The translations under genes were made by a program, and so were the position numbers. The notes below the pieces were generated by a model. The model saw only the letters and a program-made list of their open reading frames with translations. It was not told the origin of the DNA and did no database searches. This document shows positions 25,362 to 33,991 of a DNA stretch of 40,903 nt, piece by piece; positions within the stretch are counted from its first letter, which is position 1, and each line of letters begins with the position of its first letter. The stretch lies in contig VBHI01000204.1 of assembly GCA_005881495.1 (NCBI GenBank), positions 2,700 through 43,602 on the forward strand. The letters run 5' to 3'. This stretch comes from Chloroflexota bacterium (lineage in GTDB: Bacteria > Chloroflexota > Ktedonobacteria > Ktedonobacterales > Ktedonobacteraceae).

Positions 25362-26177
25362 TTGACCAGGATTCAAGACCTCTTCTCCTCTTCACAGGGG
25401 AAAAGAGATGTGCAGTCGCAGACTATGGCAAAGACGATGCCGACATCAGGGCAAACACCACGCCCATTGCGTCACCTTGCCATTATCATGGATGGTAATG
25501 GCCGCTGGGCGACCAAACGGCACTTACCCCGCCTGGCTGGCCATAAAGCCGGGGTGGGCGCGTTACGCCGTGTCGTGGAGTGTGCTGCCGATGAAAACAT
25601 TGAAATGCTAAGTGTGTATGCCTTTTCAACCGAGAACTGGGGACGGCCACGTGCAGAAGTTGACGGCCTTATGCGTCTCTTCTGGGAGACAATCCGCTCG
25701 GATTTGGAGAAATTGCACCGCGACGGGGTGCGCCTGCGCCATCTTGGACGTTTACAGGACCTCTCTCTTGATATTCAAAAAGCTGTACGGGACTCCGTTG
25801 AGCTGACTCGCAACAATACCCGCATCGGCCTTAACGTTTGTTTTAATTATGGTGGACGCGCTGAACTGGTAGATGCCATTCGTCAGATTATCGCTGATGG
25901 ACGTAACCCGGATACCATAACTGAAGAACTGATCAGTTCCTACCTGTATACACGCGATCTGCCAGACCCGGATATGGTTATTCGCACAGCAGGGGAAATG
26001 CGTGTCAGCAACTTCCTGCTATGGCAATCGGCCTACAGTGAGTACTATGCGGTACCAACCCTGTGGCCTGATTTTGGGCGAGAAGATTTACGTGAAGCTA
26101 TAAAAAGCTACCATCTACGGCAACGACGTTTTGGCCACATCACCGTTTCTCCGACCACTGTCGCACAGGGAGAATAG
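25362..26177 (+). CDS. uppS: Isoprenyl (undecaprenyl) diphosphate synthase
   Basis: The start is TTG 25362, with GGAGG 7 nt upstream, overlapping the end of frr in its ribosome site. The 271-residue product is a cis-prenyltransferase that extends farnesyl diphosphate with isopentenyl units to make the C55 carrier for wall and surface glycans. Seen are LAIIMDGNGRWA (39-50, catalytic Asp44), SVYAFSTENWGRP, and RTAGEMRVSNFLLWQSAYSE, where the family usually has RTSGE. An N-terminal extension of about 35 residues precedes the core. Its substrate comes from the MEP pathway encoded nearby. Confidence 0.95.
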   Translation: MTRIQDLFSSSQGKRDVQSQTMAKTMPTSGQTPRPLRHLAIIMDGNGRWATKRHLPRLAGHKAGVGALRRVVECAADENIEMLSVYAFSTENWGRPRAEVDGLMRLFWETIRSDLEKLHRDGVRLRHLGRLQDLSLDIQKAVRDSVELTRNNTRIGLNVCFNYGGRAELVDAIRQIIADGRNPDTITEELISSYLYTRDLPDPDMVIRTAGEMRVSNFLLWQSAYSEYYAVPTLWPDFGREDLREAIKSYHLRQRRFGHITVSPTTVAQGE

Positions 26178-26180
26178 TGC

Positions 26181-27092
26181 GTGCAAGGCACAACTGAAGA
26201 AGATAGACAACCCGGTGCACCAAAAAAGGCCAACAGACAATGGCGCATTTCTGTTGGGCAACGTTGGCTTACTGCCATCGTTGCCATCCCCATTGTGCTT
26301 GTTTTTGTCTGGTTTGGTGGTTGGTTAGGATTTGCTGCCACGTTACTCGTGGTCTTATTAGGGACCATTGAACTTCATAACATGATGCTCCATTCGGGGC
26401 ACCATCCGCTCATTGTCGTGAGTGTTGGACTCAGCGTGCTTTTCCTCTTCGCTGCTATGTTTCAGGAAGAACGTCTCCTGTTACTGGAAATAGGCCTTGG
26501 AGCAGCCGTGCTGGTCTCTCTTCCCTGGCTCTTTTTCCGTAAAAAACTTGAAGGTGCGCTGGTTGACTGGGCGCTTACCCTGTCCTTTTCTATTTATCTG
26601 GGCTGGCCCATGAGTTTTTTTCTCTTATTGCGTGGTAGCCAGGCAGGAACGATCCCCGGCCCGGGCGGTACCTGGTTTTATTTACCACAGGGAGCATGGT
26701 GGGTACTCCTCGTTTTGCTGGGCGTCTGGGGTTTTGACTCTGCCGCTTTTTTCACTGGGCACTATTTTGGCAGGCATAAACTTGCCCCACGTATTAGCCC
26801 GGCTAAAACATGGGAAGGCGCCATTGGTGGCTTTGTACTCTCAATTGCCGCCGCATTGCTCATTACAGTCATTCCATTGGGCGTTCCCTGGTATCTGGCG
26901 ATCGTCCTGGGCATTTTAATTGGCGTCGCAGCCATCCTTGGTGATCTATCGGAGTCCCTGATCAAACGCCAGACCAACGTCAAAGATAGTGGCACCATTA
27001 TGCCCGGTCACGGCGGGTTACTTGATCGCATAGACAGTTTGTTGTTTGTTGTTATTGTGGTCTATGTATTCTCTCAGTTCGTGGGAAAATAG
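26181..27092 (+). CDS. cdsA: Phosphatidate cytidylyltransferase
   Basis: The start is GTG 26181, with GGGAG 8 nt upstream (inside the end of uppS). The 303-residue product has a hydrophilic N-terminus (about 30 residues), then about eight membrane segments, and the C-terminal CDP-diglyceride signature SESLIKRQTNVKDSGTIMPG followed by HGGLLDRIDSLLF. It makes CDP-diacylglycerol from phosphatidate and CTP for phospholipid synthesis. It sits 3 bp after uppS and is followed by a long hairpin. Confidence 0.95.
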   Translation: MQGTTEEDRQPGAPKKANRQWRISVGQRWLTAIVAIPIVLVFVWFGGWLGFAATLLVVLLGTIELHNMMLHSGHHPLIVVSVGLSVLFLFAAMFQEERLLLLEIGLGAAVLVSLPWLFFRKKLEGALVDWALTLSFSIYLGWPMSFFLLLRGSQAGTIPGPGGTWFYLPQGAWWVLLVLLGVWGFDSAAFFTGHYFGRHKLAPRISPAKTWEGAIGGFVLSIAAALLITVIPLGVPWYLAIVLGILIGVAAILGDLSESLIKRQTNVKDSGTIMPGHGGLLDRIDSLLFVVIVVYVFSQFVGK

Positions 27093-27097
27093 TTCAT

Positions 27098-27150
27098 GGT
27101 TGCAGATGAGGAGCATGCTGTTGACGGCAGTATGCTCCTCATCTGCAACC
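27098..27150. terminator. Long hairpin after cdsA
   Basis: GGTTGCAGATGAGGAGCAT (27098-27116) pairs perfectly with ATGCTCCTCATCTGCAACC (27132-27150), and three further pairs (CTG/CAG) close a 7-nt loop. No T run follows. It may end or attenuate the rpsB-cdsA transcript ahead of a separate dxr promoter. Confidence 0.55.
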
Positions 27151-27187
27151 AGAAATGGACACCTCAGGTCAGTAACCTACTGAACCG

Positions 27188-27196
27188 TGGTATAAT
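27188..27196 (+). promoter_or_regulatory. Extended -10 promoter candidate for dxr
   Basis: TGG-TATAAT (27188-27196) is a perfect extended -10 with no good -35. It leaves a leader of about 160 nt to dxr. The remaining 27197-27365 holds no recognised element. Confidence 0.4.
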
Positions 27197-27365
27197 AGGG
27201 GTAAGCGTTTTTGTCAGACCTGAAATGGCTTATCATCCAAACTAATCAGGCGTATGTAATGCCACATAAAATGCATTAGAGATGGTACGAATATTCTGGA
27301 AATTATTCTCTGACCATTCGTGATATACCTTGTATTCGACTTGTACCTGTAGATAGAAGAGATAT

Positions 27366-28550
27366 ATGGCTCAAATTCCTAGACGTATTGCATTACTCGG
27401 TAGTACTGGTTCGATTGGCCAGCAGACGCTGGATGTAGTGCGCAGTTTCCCCGAACATTTTCGTCTTGTAGCTCTGGCTGCGCGCAGCAATATTTCTCTG
27501 CTGGCGCAACAGGTGCAGGAGTTTCGTCCTTCACTGGTGGCCTGTTTTGCCGGTACATCAGAAATAGAAGAAGCGGCGCGCACGGCCTTGCCCAATGTTG
27601 TGATTGGTGAGCAGGGACTGTTTGAGGTAGCGACGCATCCAGAAGCGGATATTGTTGTCGCTGCCACCTCCGGGCTGGTGGGACTTGAGCCAACGCTGGC
27701 CGCAATCCGTACCGGGAAAACTATCGCTCTGGCGAATAAAGAGACACTGGTTATGGCAGGTCACCTTGTCACGCAGGAAGCCAGGCGTGCGGGTGTCTCC
27801 ATTCTACCGGTGGACAGCGAGCATAGCGCTATCTGGCAATGCCTCCGTGGTGAGCAAACGAACGAAGTCAACCGCTTACTTCTCACCGCTTCTGGCGGAC
27901 CGTTCCGTCTTGCCACGCTTGAACAGATCAATTCGGTTACAGTTGAACAGGCGCTAGCACATCCCACCTGGCGTATGGGACCAAAGATCACCATAGACTC
28001 TGCAACGCTCATGAATAAAGGCCTGGAGGTACTTGAGGCCCACTGGCTCTTTGATATTCCGTACGAACGCATAGATGTAGTAGTCCATCCGGAGAGCATC
28101 ATTCACTCAATGGTTGAGTTTGTTGATGGTTCATTAAAGATGCAGGCAAGTCTGCCAAGTATGCACCTCCCTATTCTTGATGCCTTGAGCTATCCTGCAA
28201 GGCTGAATACAGCGGGGACGGGACTTGTGCGCGAATTGCGCTGGCCGGACGTGGCCCGGCTCAATTTTGAAGCACTCGATGTCACCCGCTTCCCCTGTTT
28301 TCGCCTGGCACTGGATGCGGCCAGGCGCGGGGGTACCTATCCCAGTGTCCTTGTGGGAGCAGACGAAGAGGCTGTCGCCCTTTTCCTCGACGGTAAAATC
28401 GGCTTTTCAGATATTGCAGAACTGATAGAAGCTGTTATGGAGGAGCACCAATCTGTTGCTCATCCAGATATCGCAACGATTTTGGAGGCAACTACCTGGG
28501 CGCGCCGAAAAGCACGTGAAAAAATATGGAGCAAAATACGCGCTAAATGA
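27366..28550 (+). CDS. dxr: 1-deoxy-D-xylulose-5-phosphate reductoisomerase
   Basis: The 394-residue product converts DXP to 2-C-methylerythritol 4-phosphate with NADPH, the second MEP step and the target of fosmidomycin. The NADPH loop is LLGSTGSIGQQTLDVV (GSTGSIG at 12-18). Also seen are ALANKETLVMAG, PVDSEHSAIWQ (metal and substrate residues), TASGGPFR, TIDSATLMNKGLEVLEAHWLF and VHPESIIHSMVEF. GAAGAG lies close upstream of the ATG. It follows cdsA after a hairpin and may have its own promoter. Confidence 0.96.
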   Translation: MAQIPRRIALLGSTGSIGQQTLDVVRSFPEHFRLVALAARSNISLLAQQVQEFRPSLVACFAGTSEIEEAARTALPNVVIGEQGLFEVATHPEADIVVAATSGLVGLEPTLAAIRTGKTIALANKETLVMAGHLVTQEARRAGVSILPVDSEHSAIWQCLRGEQTNEVNRLLLTASGGPFRLATLEQINSVTVEQALAHPTWRMGPKITIDSATLMNKGLEVLEAHWLFDIPYERIDVVVHPESIIHSMVEFVDGSLKMQASLPSMHLPILDALSYPARLNTAGTGLVRELRWPDVARLNFEALDVTRFPCFRLALDAARRGGTYPSVLVGADEEAVALFLDGKIGFSDIAELIEAVMEEHQSVAHPDIATILEATTWARRKAREKIWSKIRAK

Positions 28551-28568
28551 TCAAGGATATGAAGTGTT

Positions 28569-29789
28569 ATGAATAACTGGTACTTGCTGGCGGCTATTCC
28601 CGTCTTTGGGTTACTTGTGCTTGTGCATGAATTTGGTCACTTTATTACGGCTAAGTGGGCGGGTATTCGTGTAGAAGAGTTCGGTGTGGGCTTCCCACCA
28701 CGCATTGTGGGATTGCGGAAACGCGATGGAAAAGGTTGGGAAGTGATCTGGTTTGGAGGGATACGGAGCGAAGAGGATAGTTATGATTCTCTGAAACAAA
28801 CTCCCTTTAGCGGCACCAGTGGCGGTGTAAGCACGCCAGGTGCCCCTGTCTCAAATCACACCATTTATTCACTCAATCTCATTCCCATCGGCGGGTTCGT
28901 ACGTATGCCTGGTGAAAATGGAGATATCAACGACGAGAATGGTCACTACGACCCTCAGAGCTTTGCCGCAAAATCGGCGGGCAAGCGACTCATCGTGCTC
29001 GTTGCCGGTGTCACCATGAACGTTCTGTTGGCAATGGTCTTGTTCACCTTTGCCTTTGGCTTTGGCGAGCCAAAACTCCTCCCGCAGATCGGCAAAGTGG
29101 TTCCTGGCTCTCCCGCTGAAATTGCTGGCATACGTCCTGGTGATACCATCGTCTCCGCCAATAATCAGCCCGTCAAATTTTTCTCTGATCTTCAGGCCGT
29201 TGTTAACGCGGAGATTCAGGCCGATAAGAATCATCATGCTGCTGTACCAGTCATCATGCAGATCCAGCGCTCAGGTGCGACAGAAGTCATCTCAACTACC
29301 GTGAATGTGCGCGTGCATCCGCCTGCTGGCCAGGGACCAATGGGTATTGAGGCCAGTAGCAAGGTTGTTTTTGATAGTATCCCCCTCTGGCAGGCTCCCA
29401 TCAGAGGTGTACAATATACCTTTCAAACGACTGCTGACTTTCTCCAAGCTATTGGACAGATGATTACAGGTTCTCTGCCCTTTCAACTTGCAGGACCTGT
29501 CGGTATAGTGAGAATCACAGGCGAAGTCGCCCAGAGCGTTCCAAGTGAGGGTTGGTGGCCATTATTAAGCCTGACAGCGGTGTTAAGCTTGAACCTTGCA
29601 ATAATAAACATATTACCTTTCCCCGCTCTGGACGGCGGACGCGTCGTCCTTGTATTGATTGAAGTGTTACGCGGCGGAAAGCGGTTGAAACCAGAAGTCG
29701 AAGGCTTTATTAATTTTGCTGGTATGCTCATGCTGCTCACCCTGATGGTCGTGATCACATTTTTCGATGTGAAAAATTTACTGCCTTAG
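28569..29789 (+). CDS. rseP: RseP-like site-2 intramembrane metalloprotease (M50)
   Basis: The 406-residue membrane protease has the zinc motif HEFGH (20-24) in the first membrane segment, a central PDZ domain (about 170-250), and the C-terminal LDG motif (354-356, in ILPFPALDGGRVV). An insertion of about 45 residues (51-95) separates the first segment from LNLIPIGGFVRMPGE. Family members cut anti-sigma factors or clear signal peptides within the membrane. AAGGA lies 11 nt before the ATG. The position between dxr and ispG is widely conserved. Its substrate is unknown, and no anti-sigma gene is in the window. Confidence 0.94.
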   Translation: MNNWYLLAAIPVFGLLVLVHEFGHFITAKWAGIRVEEFGVGFPPRIVGLRKRDGKGWEVIWFGGIRSEEDSYDSLKQTPFSGTSGGVSTPGAPVSNHTIYSLNLIPIGGFVRMPGENGDINDENGHYDPQSFAAKSAGKRLIVLVAGVTMNVLLAMVLFTFAFGFGEPKLLPQIGKVVPGSPAEIAGIRPGDTIVSANNQPVKFFSDLQAVVNAEIQADKNHHAAVPVIMQIQRSGATEVISTTVNVRVHPPAGQGPMGIEASSKVVFDSIPLWQAPIRGVQYTFQTTADFLQAIGQMITGSLPFQLAGPVGIVRITGEVAQSVPSEGWWPLLSLTAVLSLNLAIINILPFPALDGGRVVLVLIEVLRGGKRLKPEVEGFINFAGMLMLLTLMVVITFFDVKNLLP

Positions 29790-29816
29790 AGAGGCAAATC
29801 AATGGAGTAACGAATT

Positions 29817-31052
29817 ATGCGACGGAAATCCCGGCAAATTCATGTCGGTAATGTAGCTATTGGTGGCGAGGCGCCCATTGTAGTCCAGTCAATGACTACC
29901 ACATACACGCGCGATGTAGAAAGTACAGTGGCACAAATTCATCGCCTGGAAGAGGTTGGCTGTGAGATAGTGCGCGTAGCCGTGCCCGAAGAAGAGGATG
30001 CCCTCGCCATTGGTGAGATCAAAAAGCGTATCCACATTCCGCTGGTAGCTGATATTCACTATAAGCACTCGTTGGCTTTGGAAGCCATACGCCAGGGAAT
30101 TGATTGTGTCCGTATTAATCCAGGGAACCTGATCAACGGTCGTAAATCGCTTGAACAGATTGTGGCCGCCTGCAAAGAGCGCGGCATTGCAATGCGCATC
30201 GGCGTCAACTCCGGTTCCATTGATGCACTGGATCAACGTGGACAGATGCAACGCATCCAGGTACGCCTCCGTGATGATGGCGTATTGGAGCGCACTGATC
30301 CGGCTGAGGCTCGCCGAAGAGCGCGTGAGCACCTTGCAGAACGTATGGTCACCAGGGCGTTGGAATATATTAGCTGGTGCGAAGAGATGGATTTCCACGA
30401 GATCAAAGTTTCGCTGAAATCCTCTACAGTACTCACCGCAGTTGAGGCATATCGTCGCTTCGCACAACATGCAGATTATCCTCTGCATCTTGGTATTACA
30501 GAGGCTGGAACACTGGTCTCAGGGTCAGTAAAATCCTCTGTTGGGCTGGGATTATTACTCGCAGATGGCATCGGCGATACCATACGAGTGAGTCTAAGCG
30601 CAGAGCCAGAGGAGGAAATCCCGGTAGCGTACGAGATTTTGCGCTCTCTTGAACTGCGCAATCGAGGTGTCACCTTTGTTTCCTGTCCCTCGTGTGGACG
30701 AGTCGAAATCGACGTCATCCAGGTTGCCAATGAAGTGGAAAAGCGCCTCTCCAAAGTCCAGACACCCATACACGTTGCTGTCATGGGCTGCGTCGTCAAT
30801 GGGCCGGGCGAATCGCGCGACGCCGATGTCGGGCTGGCTGGCGGCAAGGGAAGAGGCGTAATCTTCCGCAAAGGGGAAGTGGTCAAAACTGTTCCCGAAG
30901 ACCAGTTCCTTGATGCCGTCCTGAAGGAAGTAGCAAGCTTGTTACCTGAGCACGAGGCAAAGTTGGTCTATCCTGAAGGCGGCATTCAAGAGACTGCCGG
31001 TGTTCATCGCACCCGAGATGAGGGTATTGGCTTGCAGGTCCTCAAAAAGTAG
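29817..31052 (+). CDS. ispG: 4-hydroxy-3-methylbut-2-enyl-diphosphate synthase
   Basis: The 411-residue product is the penultimate MEP-pathway enzyme, converting MEcPP to HMBPP with a [4Fe-4S] cluster. The cluster ligands are visible: Cys290 and Cys293 (SCPSCGR), Cys325 (GCVVNGPGE) and Glu332. The TIM-barrel half shows VQSMTTTYTRDVEST, GCEIVRVAVP, DIHY and RINPGN. GGAG lies 9 nt before the ATG. It is the last gene of the cluster and is followed by a strong bidirectional terminator shared with a convergent tRNA gene. Confidence 0.96.
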   Translation: MRRKSRQIHVGNVAIGGEAPIVVQSMTTTYTRDVESTVAQIHRLEEVGCEIVRVAVPEEEDALAIGEIKKRIHIPLVADIHYKHSLALEAIRQGIDCVRINPGNLINGRKSLEQIVAACKERGIAMRIGVNSGSIDALDQRGQMQRIQVRLRDDGVLERTDPAEARRRAREHLAERMVTRALEYISWCEEMDFHEIKVSLKSSTVLTAVEAYRRFAQHADYPLHLGITEAGTLVSGSVKSSVGLGLLLADGIGDTIRVSLSAEPEEEIPVAYEILRSLELRNRGVTFVSCPSCGRVEIDVIQVANEVEKRLSKVQTPIHVAVMGCVVNGPGESRDADVGLAGGKGRGVIFRKGEVVKTVPEDQFLDAVLKEVASLLPEHEAKLVYPEGGIQETAGVHRTRDEGIGLQVLKK

Positions 31053-31064
31053 TATAGACACAAA

Positions 31065-31098
31065 ACAAAAGGCCACTTCCAGTGAAGTGGCCTTTTGT
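31065..31098. terminator. Bidirectional intrinsic terminator between ispG and tRNA-Val
   Basis: ACAAAAGGCCACTTC (31065-31079), loop CAGT, GAAGTGGCCTTTTGT (31084-31098). The perfect 15-bp stem has an A run on one side and a T run on the other, so it suits both ispG (plus) and the tRNA (minus). Confidence 0.85.
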
Positions 31099-31100
31099 AG

Positions 31101-31174
31101 TGGGCAATACAGGACTTGAACCTGTGACCTCAGCGATGTCAACGCTGCGCTCTAGCCGCCTGAGCTAATTGCCC
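31101..31174 (-). tRNA. tRNA-Val (anticodon GAC)
   Basis: Read on the minus strand, the 74-nt gene folds into a full cloverleaf: acceptor GGGCAAT/ATTGCCC with discriminator A, D-arm GCTC/GAGC, anticodon stem CAGCG/CGCTG with loop TTGACAT (anticodon GAC), and T-arm ACAGG/CCTGT with loop TTCAAGT. It has no long variable arm and the CCA end is not encoded. GAC reads GUC and GUU codons. Confidence 0.95.
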
Positions 31175-31187
31175 CTGAACACGAACA

Positions 31188-31216
31188 ATGATAGCATCGT
31201 GCTTGAAAGTTGTCAA
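31188..31216 (-). promoter_or_regulatory. Promoter of tRNA-Val
   Basis: On the minus strand: TTGACA (31216-31211), 17 bp, TATCAT (31193-31188). Transcription would start about 7 nt before the mature tRNA 5' end. Confidence 0.75.
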
Positions 31217-31316
31217 GCATTTTGTTGCGCAATTAAAGAATACAGAGGTAGGATATCACCGGGTTTAGGCCGGTCAACTGTTGATCGAAAAAAAGATGGT
31301 TTCGAAGCCAAAGACC

Positions 31317-31345
31317 TTGCATGTATCCAGGGGCAATGTTATACT
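31317..31345 (+). promoter_or_regulatory. Promoter of the CHAP-domain protein gene
   Basis: TTGCAT (31317-31322), 17 bp, TATACT (31340-31345), about 90 bp before the start at 31436. Confidence 0.5.
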
Positions 31346-31435
31346 TTGGCGGGGTGCAAGGACTGAACAACATATTACTATCCTGGCTCGGCAGTAGGAG
31401 AAGAATATAGAATAACTAGGGGGGGAGTTATCTCG

Positions 31436-33925
31436 ATGCATCCTTTAACCTTCTGGCAAGTCCTTAGCGGTAGAAGGTACCTATTTGTATTTATGAATAG
31501 GCGATTTCTCGCCAAGTTTGTGGGGGTATTGTTACTCCTCGTATTAATTGGAGTCGAAATAGGGCCGCTCATTGGTCATTCTGTGTATGCAGAGATCATA
31601 CCGCTGAATCACACAAGTCCCAGTGTTGACATGAGCTGTCGCCAAATATCGTTTTCACCGGACGGCGACCCATTTGGGCTTTGTCCGGGCCCATATCCAC
31701 AAGGGGGTAACTGTGTCTGGTGGGCCTGGGAAATGTGGCATCTCCTTGGTATTGACCTGCCACAGAATTGGGGAAATGCCGCTGATTGGATCGCCGACGC
31801 TGAACGGTCTGGCCTTCCTTTAGGGAAGACTCCACGTGTTGGCTCAATCGCTGTGTTCCCAATAGGAGATGGCGTCTGGGCATTTAGTGCGGTTGGTCAT
31901 GTTGCTTTTGTCACTGCCGTGAGTGCCGATGCCAGTACCTTCAACGTGACCTATCAAAATTATGGTGATTCCACGCCAATGCACGTTGGTATTGACTATC
32001 CTGTTTCTGTCATCAACGGACCGCTTTTCCAGAATAATAATATGCGTTTTATCTATTTCCCCAGGCCTATTGATTCACATCTCTTTGTACAGCTGCCGGG
32101 TATTAATGGTAATATGCTCGCAGGAGTTGCTAACTCAAATAAGCTCTTAATGAACTCTTTTAATAGTACATCTAATGGTTCAGCAATTAATAGTACATTA
32201 TCGTCAGGAACGAGTAATCAAGTATCATTAGGTCTAACTCCTACCTCGACAGACCAGGAGTTCAACGCCGATTTCGCGGGCGTTGGCGTAAGCGACCTGC
32301 TACTCTATAATCGTGTAAAGGGCAGCCTGAGCGTACTCGGACTCTCCGATGAACAGTTCCGCTTAGAAAAGCAGCATTTGCCACATACCGCTATCGATGA
32401 CATTTTGGCTGAGAACAATGCACTCTCTCCTCAGCCTGTGAGCCTTGCCGATTCAAGTACTCCAGCTAACGGCTGGGGGCAGTCATTGGATATTCATATT
32501 GGTGATTTCACAGGCACAGGACGATCTGAAATCCTGCTCTATGATCGTGTCACCGGTAAATTGCAGTTAATCAGCCTGACCCCGCAGCTCAAGATTCAAA
32601 AACATGTGACTCTGCAAGGTTGGGGGCCCGGTTGGGAATTGTATGTGGGCAAATTCGATGGCCATCGCAGCACTATCTTTATGTATAATCGGCTGGTTAA
32701 CTCTGTGCCAATCATGGGCTTAACGCCCACACCAAATCCCAATCCAATCGTGGTGGTAACAAATCCGCCGAATCTAACGCCAATCCCTACAACGAAACCT
32801 GGTACATCTCCGACCTCAAGTCCTAGTACAAGGACCAGCCCGACGCCGAGTTCCAGTCCGACGCCGAAACCAAGCCCGACGTCGAAACCAAGCCCGACGT
32901 CGAATCCCAGTCCGACACCGAAACCAAGCCCCAGCCCGACACCGAAACCAAGTCCCAGTCCGGCACCGAGTCCCAGTCCGACGCCAGGGCATAGTCCAAC
33001 ACCCACGCCAGGTTCAAAGACACGCGTTACAAAAACATCCTTGCTTCATTTTTCTGGTTCCAATCAAGGACTTCCAATAGATAATGATCTCAATGCCTCG
33101 CTCAATGGCTCTACCACCACGGTGGTTAGCACCAATGTGATTGTGGTCAACTTCGATCAAAATTTTAAGATACTCCATTTTCAACAATACACGCTGCTTG
33201 ATAACTCGTGGGAGGTCTATGCCGGCAGCTTTGTGAGCTCTAATCAGGACGCACTCTTTCTTTATGATCGTCTGCTGGGTGAGGCACGCCTGTTAAGTTT
33301 TGATGCCAATTTGCATATCGTACACTATAAGCCAGTGCATAGTATCGATGCAAACTGGGAGGTATATAGCGGAGATTTTGTGGGGACAGGCCGTGCGCAG
33401 GTATTATTGTATAATCCCAGCAGCGGTGAAGCACAAATTCTGGTCTTGAAGAGTGACCTATCGTTAGCAGATCAGAAGAGTTTTTCTGGTTGGGGCACAA
33501 ATATGGCGCTCTATGTCGGTCACTTTGGCACGCCAACGTTGAATGTAATGCTCTATGACCCACAGGCAATACAAACTACGTTTATTGCTTTCGATGCTAC
33601 TCTTCTGGCAACACACCAGTTTACTGTACCTGCCTGGGATAATCGTTGGCAGATACTTGTAGGTTCTTTCCTGGATCGATCTCGTTGCTTAGCTGCTCAC
33701 AATTGCTCAACGGGCGATGATATCCTTGTGTTGAATCGCCAAACGGGCCGGATGGAGCAATATGTGTTCTCCTTTGGCACACAGTACCAGGTGGCCGATA
33801 ATCGCTCACAAGGCTATGTCCGGAATGGAGTGGCTCCAGTAGCTAACTTGACTTCTGTGGATGCATCGAAATTTAGCTTGTTGACTACACTGAGTACAAG
33901 CATCAGGGCTGAGGAACTGTATTGA
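31436..33925 (+). CDS. Secreted CHAP-domain protein with FG-GAP/VCBS-like repeats
   Basis: ATG 31436 has a G-rich ribosome site (GGGGAG) 8 nt upstream; an inner ATG at 31493 is less well placed. Residues 23-48 form a hydrophobic signal segment, with possible cleavage after VYA. A CHAP domain follows (about 65-210), with catalytic Cys93 (GNCVWWAWEMW), His155 (VGHVAFVTAV) and a polar residue in YQNYG. Such amidase/endopeptidase domains cut peptidoglycan. Repeated units of the form W-Y-GDF-G-G-LLYDR-G then occur before and after a Pro/Ser/Thr linker (about 430-528), suggesting a beta-propeller or VCBS-like binding module. The 829-residue architecture suggests a surface hydrolase. The propeller's ligand is unknown. 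Confidence 0.82.
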   Translation: MHPLTFWQVLSGRRYLFVFMNRRFLAKFVGVLLLLVLIGVEIGPLIGHSVYAEIIPLNHTSPSVDMSCRQISFSPDGDPFGLCPGPYPQGGNCVWWAWEMWHLLGIDLPQNWGNAADWIADAERSGLPLGKTPRVGSIAVFPIGDGVWAFSAVGHVAFVTAVSADASTFNVTYQNYGDSTPMHVGIDYPVSVINGPLFQNNNMRFIYFPRPIDSHLFVQLPGINGNMLAGVANSNKLLMNSFNSTSNGSAINSTLSSGTSNQVSLGLTPTSTDQEFNADFAGVGVSDLLLYNRVKGSLSVLGLSDEQFRLEKQHLPHTAIDDILAENNALSPQPVSLADSSTPANGWGQSLDIHIGDFTGTGRSEILLYDRVTGKLQLISLTPQLKIQKHVTLQGWGPGWELYVGKFDGHRSTIFMYNRLVNSVPIMGLTPTPNPNPIVVVTNPPNLTPIPTTKPGTSPTSSPSTRTSPTPSSSPTPKPSPTSKPSPTSNPSPTPKPSPSPTPKPSPSPAPSPSPTPGHSPTPTPGSKTRVTKTSLLHFSGSNQGLPIDNDLNASLNGSTTTVVSTNVIVVNFDQNFKILHFQQYTLLDNSWEVYAGSFVSSNQDALFLYDRLLGEARLLSFDANLHIVHYKPVHSIDANWEVYSGDFVGTGRAQVLLYNPSSGEAQILVLKSDLSLADQKSFSGWGTNMALYVGHFGTPTLNVMLYDPQAIQTTFIAFDATLLATHQFTVPAWDNRWQILVGSFLDRSRCLAAHNCSTGDDILVLNRQTGRMEQYVFSFGTQYQVADNRSQGYVRNGVAPVANLTSVDASKFSLLTTLSTSIRAEELY
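32810..33015 (+). repeat. Degenerate tandem repeat encoding a Pro/Ser/Thr/Lys linker
   Basis: Units around CCGACGCCGAAACCAAGC and variants repeat about ten times and encode PSPTPKPSPTSKPSP-type sequence. This is a linker within the CHAP protein and a likely site of length variation. The reverse strand shows a Gly-rich open frame that is only its shadow. Confidence 0.85.
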
Positions 33926-33962
33926 TAGTTTGACTCTTATCTTTATTTCTTGATGGTTACAA

Positions 33963-33984
33963 AGTACCTCGGGCATGGTAGAAT
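33963..33984 (+). promoter_or_regulatory. Extended -10 promoter of aroKB, possibly leaderless
   Basis: A TGG-TAGAAT extended -10 (33976-33984) is preceded by a weak TTACAA 16 bp upstream. The expected start of transcription, about 7 nt on, coincides with ATG 33992, and no Shine-Dalgarno precedes that ATG. Confidence 0.45.
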
Positions 33985-33991
33985 GACTGCT

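Noticed and set aside
32596..33006. Gly/Leu/Val repeat protein on the minus strand.
   Set aside because: It mirrors the Pro/Ser/Thr linker repeats of the CHAP gene and has no ribosome site.
32810..33015. Repeats considered as a CRISPR array.
   Set aside because: The units are short, contiguous, in frame and encode a linker; there are no spacers and no cas genes.
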